NCBI RefSeq assembly: GCF_014336955.1
Contig: NZ_QRAI01000003.1
Span: forward strand, 496,001 to 560,000
From: Saccharophagus sp. K07
GTDB lineage: Bacteria; Pseudomonadota; Gammaproteobacteria; Pseudomonadales; Cellvibrionaceae
DNA length: 64,000 nucleotides
Direction: 5' to 3'
Made by a program: the position numbers and the translations under genes. This document shows, in pieces, positions 57,802 through 64,000 of this stretch (position 1 is its first letter; each line of letters starts with the position of its first letter). The notes below the pieces were generated by a model that was given only the letters and a program-made list of their open reading frames with translations, was not told the origin of the DNA and did no database searches.

Positions 57802-59043
57802 ATGGGAGCTTATTCCTACCAGGCGCTGGACGCCAATGGCAAAACTGTCAAAGGAGTTGTTGAGGGCGATTCGGAACGCCATGTGCGCTCGCTGTTGCGC
57901 CAGCGCCAGCTCAAGCCACTCGATGTGCGCAGCGTTTCGCAAAAACGCAGCAAGTCTTCGGACACCTCGTCGTCGTCCCCACGCCGTCTGTTCGGCGGTG
58001 GAGGTCCTAAACTTAGCCACAAAGATATTGCCCTGGTGACGCGCCAGCTGGCGTCGTTGCTGCAGTCCGGCTTGCCGCTTGATGAGGTTCTGCAAGCGGC
58101 GGCGACGCAAAGCCGCAAACCCACCATTAAGAGTTTGTTGTTGCAGGTCCGCTCCCGGGTTCTTGAGGGTTTGAGTCTCGCCCAAGCCATGTCCGAAGCC
58201 CCGAAAGCCTTTAACGGTCTGTACCGGGCGATGGTAAAAGCGGGCGAATCCGCAGGCTTTCTCGGCCCAGTACTAGAACAGTTGGCTGAGTACACCGAAA
58301 CCAGCCAAGAGACCCGCCAAAAAGTCCAAACGGCGATGATGTACCCCGTAGTGCTCCTGTGCGTGAGTATGGGGGTGGTTATGGCGCTGATGGCGTTTGT
58401 GGTGCCCAAGCTCACCGGCATGTTTTCCCAGACCAAACGGGAACTGCCGGCGATTACCGAAATTCTGATCGGCACCAGCGACTTTATCGTCAATTACGGT
58501 TTGTTTGTCCTTATCGGCATTATTGGCCTGATCATTCTGTTCAAACAGCTTCTCAAAGCGCCAGAGCGGCAGTTGCGCTGGCACCGCCTGTTACTGAAAA
58601 TGCCGCTCTTTGGCGAATTCATCCGTGTATCCGAATCGGCGCGTTATGCCAACACCTTGGGCCTGTTGGTCAAAAGTGGTGTGCCGCTGCTTGAAGCGCT
58701 GCGTATCGCGAGCCAGGTTTTAACGAACCGGGTGATTCAGGACGCGTCAAAAGCGGTGGCGGTATCAGTACAGGAAGGTACCAGTCTGCACCGGGCCATG
58801 GATCAGGTGGATGAATTTCCACCATTGGTCGTGCAAATGGTGGCAAGTGGCGAAGCCAACGGACAGTTGGCCGAACAACTTTTACACGCCGCGCGCAACC
58901 AGGAGAGGGAACTGTCTTTTACATTGGGGACCATGATGGGATTGATGGAGCCCGCCATGATTTTGTTCATGGCTGGCATCGTCTTCTTTATTGTGATGGC
59001 GATTATGTTGCCGATCTTCCAGATGAACGACATGTTCAGATGA
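57802..59043 (+). CDS. gspF: Type II secretion platform protein GspF
   Basis: GspF is the polytopic inner-membrane platform. The 413-residue protein starts with GAYSYQALDANGKTVKGVVEGDS, typical of the family, has two T2SSF domains (about 75-195 and 275-400; LVTRQLASLLQSGLPLDEVL and YANTLGLLVKSGVPLLEAL) and three membrane segments. A serine-rich stretch (SSDTSSSSPRR, about 53-63) lies between the N-terminal and first F domain. Starts 1 bp after gspE. Confidence 0.95.
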   Translation: MGAYSYQALDANGKTVKGVVEGDSERHVRSLLRQRQLKPLDVRSVSQKRSKSSDTSSSSPRRLFGGGGPKLSHKDIALVTRQLASLLQSGLPLDEVLQAAATQSRKPTIKSLLLQVRSRVLEGLSLAQAMSEAPKAFNGLYRAMVKAGESAGFLGPVLEQLAEYTETSQETRQKVQTAMMYPVVLLCVSMGVVMALMAFVVPKLTGMFSQTKRELPAITEILIGTSDFIVNYGLFVLIGIIGLIILFKQLLKAPERQLRWHRLLLKMPLFGEFIRVSESARYANTLGLLVKSGVPLLEALRIASQVLTNRVIQDASKAVAVSVQEGTSLHRAMDQVDEFPPLVVQMVASGEANGQLAEQLLHAARNQERELSFTLGTMMGLMEPAMILFMAGIVFFIVMAIMLPIFQMNDMFR

Positions 59044-59098
59044 ACGAAATGATCGGCGGTTAATCGAAATCCAGCATTTTAATGATCCAGGGGGATAT

Positions 59099-59542
59099 AT
59101 GAAACAAGGTGGTCAGCGTGGTTTCAGCTTGATCGAAATCATGGTGGTGATCGTGATTATGGGACTGTTGCTCAGCGTAGTGGGGCCCAAGGTATTCGAT
59201 AACATCACCGCAGCGAGAATTCAGACGGTGAAAGCCCACTTCGGTAACCTGAAGACAGCGTTGGATTCTTATCGTCTCGACAATTATCGCTATCCCACGA
59301 CTGAACAAGGGTTGATGGCACTGGTGATCAAACCGAGTGGCGACCCTGAGCCGAAACGCTGGCGACAATACATGGACAAGATTCCAAAGGATCCGTGGGA
59401 CAACGATTACATCTACGTGAGCCCCGGCGATAACGGCCGCCCATTTGACCTTTACACTCTGGGCGCCGATGGTGTGCGCGGTGGTGAGGGTGAAGATGCC
59501 GATATAGGTTTTTGGGATGACGCCAACGACGTAACGCCATAA
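59099..59542 (+). CDS. gspG: Major pseudopilin GspG
   Basis: GspG is the main pseudopilus subunit. The 147-residue protein has the prepilin site QRG-FSLIE with Glu at +5, the hydrophobic helix (IMVVIVIMGLLLSVVGPKVFD), and the family segment YRLDNYRYPTTEQGL, then a calcium-site-like end (DADIGFWDD). AGGGGG precedes the ATG. Length is normal. Confidence 0.96.
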   Translation: MKQGGQRGFSLIEIMVVIVIMGLLLSVVGPKVFDNITAARIQTVKAHFGNLKTALDSYRLDNYRYPTTEQGLMALVIKPSGDPEPKRWRQYMDKIPKDPWDNDYIYVSPGDNGRPFDLYTLGADGVRGGEGEDADIGFWDDANDVTP

Positions 59543-59567
59543 CGGGACGCGCTGGCAAGCGAGATAT

Positions 59568-60140
59568 ATGAAGGTCAGGAACCAACGAGGTTTTTCGCTA
59601 CTGGAGTTGATGGCGGTCATTTTTGTGATCGGCATCAGTCTGGGGATAGTTGCCCTGACCATGCGAGGCGGCGAGCCGCAAGACGAGATATGGACCGCCA
59701 TCGAGCAATTTATGGGATTGGCCCAGTTCGCCAGCGAGCGGGCCATTCTCTCGGGTGAAACCTCCGCTCTGTATCTGGAACCGCCGGAATGGCAGGTGCA
59801 GCGCGGCCAGTCGGTGCGCGACATCGGCTGGCGTTACACTTGGCTGACGTCCAGCAGTGAGGGCTGGCAGAGGATACCTAATGTGCCAGCCGTGAGCTTG
59901 CCGCCCACTGTCCACCTGCGGGTGGAAATAGACGAAATGCTCTGGGACTACGAAAGCCAAGTCGACCGCACCACACCCGTCGCTGCCTACTATCCCACGG
60001 GTGATATCACGCAATTCAGTATCGAAATTACCGATGAGCGCGCCCCCGGTTTTAGCCAGAACATAAAAGTTGATGAAACCGGGCAATTGATTTGGGTGGA
60101 AGCCCCCGAACCGCCGAAGGTGGATCGCAATGCGTTCTAA
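59568..60140 (+). CDS. gspH: Minor pseudopilin GspH
   Basis: The 190-residue protein has the prepilin site QRG-FSLLE, with Glu at +5, an N-terminal hydrophobic helix (LMAVIFVIGISLGIVALTM) and a beta-rich C-terminal part typical of GspH. Position between gspG and gspI supports the call. It overlaps gspI by 11 bp. Confidence 0.93.
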   Translation: MKVRNQRGFSLLELMAVIFVIGISLGIVALTMRGGEPQDEIWTAIEQFMGLAQFASERAILSGETSALYLEPPEWQVQRGQSVRDIGWRYTWLTSSSEGWQRIPNVPAVSLPPTVHLRVEIDEMLWDYESQVDRTTPVAAYYPTGDITQFSIEITDERAPGFSQNIKVDETGQLIWVEAPEPPKVDRNAF

Positions 60141-60504
60141 ATCAGTGCACGGTTTTACCTTGGTGGAAGTGATGGTGGCGCTGTTGATCATCGCCATGGC
60201 CTTGCCGGCACTTTTGATGCGCATCGGGGGTATGGCCACTGCAGCCGGGCACAGCCGGGATGTTGCGATTGCCTACTGGGTGGCGGAAAACAAGATGCAG
60301 GAAATTTATCTCACCCAGCGGTTGCAGGGTGTGACGCCCCGCGGTCGGCAGGCGGACGACGTCAAAATGGCGGGAGAGACCTGGGATTGGCAGACGGAGA
60401 CCGAAGAAACCGCATTGCCGGGGCTGCTGCGTCTGCGGGTGCGGGTGAAATTGCAGGACTCGGACGACAACTTGGTGGAGATATCGGGGTTCTTTCTTGA
60501 ATAA
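60130..60504 (+). CDS. gspI: Minor pseudopilin GspI
   Basis: The 124-residue protein has the prepilin site HG-FTLVE (+5 Glu), a hydrophobic helix (VMVALLIIAMALPALL) and the GspI marks AYWVAENKMQEIYL. With GspJ and GspK it forms the pseudopilus tip. It overlaps both neighbours. Confidence 0.94.
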   Translation: MRSKSVHGFTLVEVMVALLIIAMALPALLMRIGGMATAAGHSRDVAIAYWVAENKMQEIYLTQRLQGVTPRGRQADDVKMAGETWDWQTETEETALPGLLRLRVRVKLQDSDDNLVEISGFFLE

Positions 60505-61213
60505 ATCAGCCAATAGGGTGAGCCGCGGATTCACTTTGATGGAAGTGATGGTCGCGCTGTTCATCATGGCGATGATCGCGATTCTGGCCGCTCAAGCATT
60601 CAACACGGCCTCGTCGGGCGCTGATGCCACGCGCGAGGCTATGCAACGTCTGGCGGAGATTGACCGGACTCTGGTGTTGATCGAAAACGACCTGCGCAAT
60701 GCCATTCCCAAGCCCCTGCGCACGCGACTCGGGGAAACGCTGCCAGCCCTGTATGTCGCCCAAAGTGATGATTATTGGTTGACGATCATGCGCGGTGGTA
60801 TGGCCAATCCGCTGCATCAGCGCCGTACCGAGGAAGTGAGGGTTGGCTATCGCTACATAGAGGAAACCATCTGGCGGGATACTTGGTATAACCCCTTGGA
60901 GACGGAACAAGAGCAGGCGCGTCAGCAAAAGCTCCTGACAGGTGTAAGGGATATGGTAGTGCGAGTATTGCCAACCGGCCCGGGCGTCTCGATTGCCGGT
61001 GGTCCTTGGTACGATGCTTGGCCAGCGACGGGGCGACCGGCGGATCAGTTGCCTATTGCCATCGAATTGACGCTGACATTGGAAGACATGGGTGAAATCA
61101 AACGGCTTTACAGTTTGTTGCCCGGTAAAGGACCTGACCCAGTGGTCAATCCAGGAGCCGGCTCGTCTTCGTCTTCCAGCAGCGGTGAGCCGGTTCAGGA
61201 AACGATAAATTGA
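60497..61213 (+). CDS. gspJ: Minor pseudopilin GspJ
   Basis: The 238-residue protein has the prepilin site RG-FTLME (+5 Glu), the segment MAMIAILAAQAFNTASSGAD and the GspJ core RLAEIDRTLVLIENDLRNAI, VGYRYIEETIWRD. The start is taken as TTG 60497, with CGGGG eight bases upstream; GTG 60518 has its AGG too close. It has a serine-run tail (GAGSSSSSSSG) before the stop, unusual for GspJ and reminiscent of polyserine linkers in Cellvibrionaceae. Confidence 0.93.
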   Translation: MNKSANRVSRGFTLMEVMVALFIMAMIAILAAQAFNTASSGADATREAMQRLAEIDRTLVLIENDLRNAIPKPLRTRLGETLPALYVAQSDDYWLTIMRGGMANPLHQRRTEEVRVGYRYIEETIWRDTWYNPLETEQEQARQQKLLTGVRDMVVRVLPTGPGVSIAGGPWYDAWPATGRPADQLPIAIELTLTLEDMGEIKRLYSLLPGKGPDPVVNPGAGSSSSSSSGEPVQETIN

Positions 61214-61214
61214 T

Positions 61215-62270
61215 ATGAGCGGAACCTTGAGCCAGATGCCATCGCGTCAACGAGGGGTCATTTTGATCATGGCCCTGCTGGTAGTGGCGCTGGTCACCAC
61301 TATAGTGGTGTCGGTCAGTTGGCGTTTCAGCCTGGATATGGCGCGCAATGAAAATCGCTGGCACGGTTCCCAGGCGCGCGCCTATATGGAGGGTGGGGAA
61401 CAGCTGGCACGAAAGGTATTATGGGAGGATCGGGTTGAAACGGGTGATATTGATCACCTGGGTGAGATGTGGGCATTGTCGGGCGACCCTCTGCCCACGG
61501 ATGAAGGCTGGATTCGCGGCATCATCGAAGACGCCCACGGTCGCTTCAATCTGAATTTGTTGGTGCGCCCCCAGCAAGGTGGTCGTAATAACGAGCGCAA
61601 CAAGGACCCCTGGGACGTTTTGATTGAAAGCCAACGGCGATTTGTGCGGTTGTTACAGACCATCGAACTGGAGGATGGGCCGGTCACCTATCAAAAGGCG
61701 ATGGAGCTGGTCGACGCCATCCAGGATTGGCTCGATCCGGATGATCAGGTGACAGGTTTTGGCGGCGCAGAGGCGGACTATTATCGCGATCAGGATCCGC
61801 CCTACCCGATTACCAACGGTCCCATGACCAGCGTCAGTGAGCTAAGTTTAATCAAAGGCATGACACCGGAGCTTTACGAAAAGCTCCTGCCATTGGTAGT
61901 GGTGTTGCCCTACGGCGAAATGATGAATATCAATACACTGAAGGATCCAATCCTGCGCAGTTTGAATCGCAAAATAAACCCGGAGCCTTTGTCTGAGGCA
62001 GAGTGGGAAGCGCTGAAGGAGGATCGCGCTGCTGCGACAGAAGGCTTTCGCCAGGTCGCGGATTTTGTAAACGCGCCCAATGCCGCGGCAATATTGGGCG
62101 GCGGAGAATTTGACCAATCTGATTTGGTGACCTCGTCGCGCTATTTCATACTCATCTCCGAGACCCTGGTGGGTGAGCAGGTGCGGCGCAGTAAAACGTT
62201 GCTGTATCGGGGCAACATGAATGGCGTTGATCATGTACACATAGTGAGGCGGACGGACTCCAATTTTTAG
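61215..62270 (+). CDS. gspK: Minor pseudopilin GspK
   Basis: GspK caps the pseudopilus. The 351-residue protein has the cleavage site QRG-VILIM lacking Glu at +5, as usual for GspK, a hydrophobic helix (ALLVVALVTTIVVSVSWRF), a large globular domain with DAHGRFNLNLLV and a later helical insertion, and a C-terminal end typical of the family. Starts 1 bp after gspJ. Confidence 0.95.
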   Translation: MSGTLSQMPSRQRGVILIMALLVVALVTTIVVSVSWRFSLDMARNENRWHGSQARAYMEGGEQLARKVLWEDRVETGDIDHLGEMWALSGDPLPTDEGWIRGIIEDAHGRFNLNLLVRPQQGGRNNERNKDPWDVLIESQRRFVRLLQTIELEDGPVTYQKAMELVDAIQDWLDPDDQVTGFGGAEADYYRDQDPPYPITNGPMTSVSELSLIKGMTPELYEKLLPLVVVLPYGEMMNINTLKDPILRSLNRKINPEPLSEAEWEALKEDRAAATEGFRQVADFVNAPNAAAILGGGEFDQSDLVTSSRYFILISETLVGEQVRRSKTLLYRGNMNGVDHVHIVRRTDSNF

Positions 62271-62364
62271 TTTGGTCGTTCGTGAACAATTGGCGATTCG
62301 AGCACGGGAGTGCCGAATCGCATCCCAGGATGGGGCATAACAAAATCATCGATAGGTGAGACGA

Positions 62365-63585
62365 GTGTCAGAACGAATTCTGGTCAGAAAAATCGGGCAC
62401 AACCTGTGGCAGTGGCGCGAAGCCAGCAGCCAGGGGGAATGGCTGCGCGATGCTTTTTACACAGGGGATATCAACCTGCTGAAGGAGGCGGTGGAAGGCA
62501 AGCCGATTGTACTGATCCTTCCGGGCCAGGACATTGTCAGCCAGCGGGTCGATGTGGATATCAAAGACCGCAAACAATTGTTCAAGGTGCTCCCCTACGA
62601 GATCGAGGACACCATCATAGATGCAGTGGAAGATCTGCATTTCGCCTTCGGGCCTATCGAAAACGACACCATTCCCGTCGCCTATGCGGACTTCGACAGC
62701 CTGCAGGCGACCATCAGCGAAGTGGAAGCCACTGGCGCCGAAGTGGTGCGCTGTTCGGCGGATTATCTCTATTTGCCGTATCAGCCGGGTACTTGGACCC
62801 TGTTGCTGGAGAACGAGATCTTGCTGGCCCTGGTCGACAAGGGGATTGGCTTTACCGTCGAACAACCTATGGCCGGTGCATTCTTGGCGGCGCTGGCGGA
62901 GCAGTCGCCAGCTCCAGGCAATATTTATCTGTATGGCGACAGTGAAGAATCCTTGATGGCGCTGCACGCGCTGCTGCCAGCCTCCATCACTCAGAATGAA
63001 ACCATCCTTATCACCGAACAAGAAGCGGGTTTCTGGGATCTGGTGGTTCCCTCAAATCCGTCTTTGATGGAATTCCGCAGCGGCAAACTCGCCCGCAAAT
63101 TGCCATTCCACAAATGGTGGCAGGAATTCAAATATCCCATCATCGCCACTGCCGCCGGTTTTGTGATTGCGGTTGCCACCACTATGGTCGGGCTGCAAAA
63201 AGCCGAGAGCGAGCGCAAACGCATCATGGCGCAGACCGACGCGATCTTCCGCCAAGTCGTTCCACAGGGGACCATCACCGACCCTCTACGACAATTGCGC
63301 GGTTTATTAGGTAATAGAGGCAGCCAGGCAGCCTCGTCCAATGCTGTGGAATTGCTGGCGGGCGTAGCCCCGGCGATCAAATCCTTTAACGATGTCTCCG
63401 TGCGCAGCTTCCGCTACAACCATGACAGCGGCCAGCTGCAGCTGAATTTGGAGGCAAGAAGTTTCGATACCTTTGAAAACCTGCGCAGCAAAATTTCGGA
63501 AGCGGGTATGACGGTTGATATCCGAAGCGCCAATGTGAGCGGCGATGTTCACCAGGCGCAGTTGCGCGTATCGAGGGCTGGCTGA
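62365..63585 (+). CDS. gspL: Type II secretion system protein GspL
   Basis: GspL anchors GspE to the membrane. The 406-residue protein has an actin-like cytoplasmic domain (about 1-240, with VLILPGQDIVSQRVDV, KVLPYEIEDTI and the LPYQPGTWTLLLEN region), one membrane segment (about 255-275, YPIIATAAGFVIAVATTMV) and a periplasmic ferredoxin-like domain. GTG 62365 is preferred over GTG 62356 because AGGTGAG precedes it at a good distance. It follows a 94-bp gap after gspK and overlaps gspM by one base. Confidence 0.93.
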   Translation: MSERILVRKIGHNLWQWREASSQGEWLRDAFYTGDINLLKEAVEGKPIVLILPGQDIVSQRVDVDIKDRKQLFKVLPYEIEDTIIDAVEDLHFAFGPIENDTIPVAYADFDSLQATISEVEATGAEVVRCSADYLYLPYQPGTWTLLLENEILLALVDKGIGFTVEQPMAGAFLAALAEQSPAPGNIYLYGDSEESLMALHALLPASITQNETILITEQEAGFWDLVVPSNPSLMEFRSGKLARKLPFHKWWQEFKYPIIATAAGFVIAVATTMVGLQKAESERKRIMAQTDAIFRQVVPQGTITDPLRQLRGLLGNRGSQAASSNAVELLAGVAPAIKSFNDVSVRSFRYNHDSGQLQLNLEARSFDTFENLRSKISEAGMTVDIRSANVSGDVHQAQLRVSRAG

Positions 63586-64000
63586 TGAACGAGATCAAAC
63601 AATGGTTCCTCGATCAGAATCCGCGCGACCAGATGATGCTGTCGCTCGGCGGGGTTGCAGTGCTGATTTACATCCTGATTTTTCTGGTGCTGTTTCCGCT
63701 GCAAAACGATTTGGAGCGCAAAGAAAAACGCAATCTGGCGTCCTTGCATGAGCAGCAGGAAGTCCGCCAGCTCGCCGGGCAAATGCTCGCCCGCCAACAG
63801 TCAGGCCAGAACGGCAACAGCAGCAATCAAAACCTGACCTCGCTGCTGAACGAAACCACCCGTAACCACGGCCTGACGATGGAAAACATTCAGCCGTCCG
63901 GCAACAGTGCGCGGGTGCGTCTGGGCGCATCGGATTTCAATCGTGTACTCGCCTGGCTGCACGACATGGAAATCAAACACGGACTGCAGATCACGGATCT
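63585..64000 (+). CDS. gspM: Type II secretion system protein GspM (partial, cut by the window end)
   Basis: The first 138 codons are present. ATG 63585 overlaps the gspL stop (TGATG). A short cytoplasmic tail (MNEIKQWFLDQNPRDQMML) is followed by one membrane segment (about 20-40, LGGVAVLIYILIFLVLFPL), a coiled-coil and the start of a periplasmic domain (SLLNETTRNHGLTMENIQPS). This matches GspM, which works with GspL in the platform. The rest, and any gspN, lie outside. Confidence 0.92.
   Translation, partial: MNEIKQWFLDQNPRDQMMLSLGGVAVLIYILIFLVLFPLQNDLERKEKRNLASLHEQQEVRQLAGQMLARQQSGQNGNSSNQNLTSLLNETTRNHGLTMENIQPSGNSARVRLGASDFNRVLAWLHDMEIKHGLQITD

Noticed and set aside
59060-59824. A 254-codon frame on the minus strand over gspG/gspH
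   Set aside because: gspG and gspH have clear prepilin sites and correct order; the antisense frame shows no family feature.

Overview
The window looks like a chromosomal segment of a gammaproteobacterium close to Cellvibrio, Teredinibacter and Pseudomonas. The evidence is gene order. The runs coaBC-algC-argB, pyrE/crc, rph, yicC, gmk-rpoZ-spoT-ridA, coaD-rsmD/ftsYEX-rpoH and algP-fkbP-algQ-dsbB are typical of Pseudomonadales and Cellvibrionales. A full type II secretion operon and a serine-run tail on GspJ also fit the polysaccharide-degrading Cellvibrionaceae. This assignment is by inspection only. No tRNA, rRNA, CRISPR array, insertion sequence or integrase was seen.

Layout. 66-7164: CoA, sugar-phosphate, arginine and pyrimidine biosynthesis plus the division regulator slmA; dut is not at its usual place between coaBC and algC. 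7469-13941: crc, a DUF6502 regulator with a DUF5666 lipoprotein, rph, yicC and a DUF4197 lipoprotein. 14040-17745: a two-gene accessory unit, a single-module NRPS-like enzyme (A-T-TE) overlapping a GNAT/FemAB-like acyltransferase. 17889-26782: gmk, rpoZ, spoT, ridA, then coaD-rsmD facing ftsY-ftsE-ftsX and rpoH. 26899-29814: an overlapping unit of an orphan JetD-like TOPRIM protein, a ROK sugar kinase and a DUF481 outer-membrane protein. 29913-35365: mtfA, RNA methyltransferases, a YgjP-like protease and a PatB-type C-S lyase. 35397-37406 (minus): a three-gene membrane/stress operon. 37692-39704 (minus): an exported Sel1/ankyrin protein.

39705-45760 is the most striking region. A leader of about 1.1 kb rich in inverted repeats precedes three exported proteins: cytochromes with 21 and 17 CXXCH haem sites, and a TPR-plus-beta-barrel outer-membrane protein. 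The set looks like a trans-outer-membrane electron conduit built from parts unlike the classical MtrCAB set.

45838-53052 carries the histone-like AlgP, a FKBP isomerase, a WD40 lipoprotein, the sigma70-binding Rsd/AlgQ, DsbB, a FliL-like protein, GshA and a small unknown protein. 53300-64000 is the type II secretion operon gspC to gspM, cut by the window end inside gspM. DsbB, FKBP and MtfA support envelope protein folding and control, which secretion and periplasmic cytochrome maturation both need.
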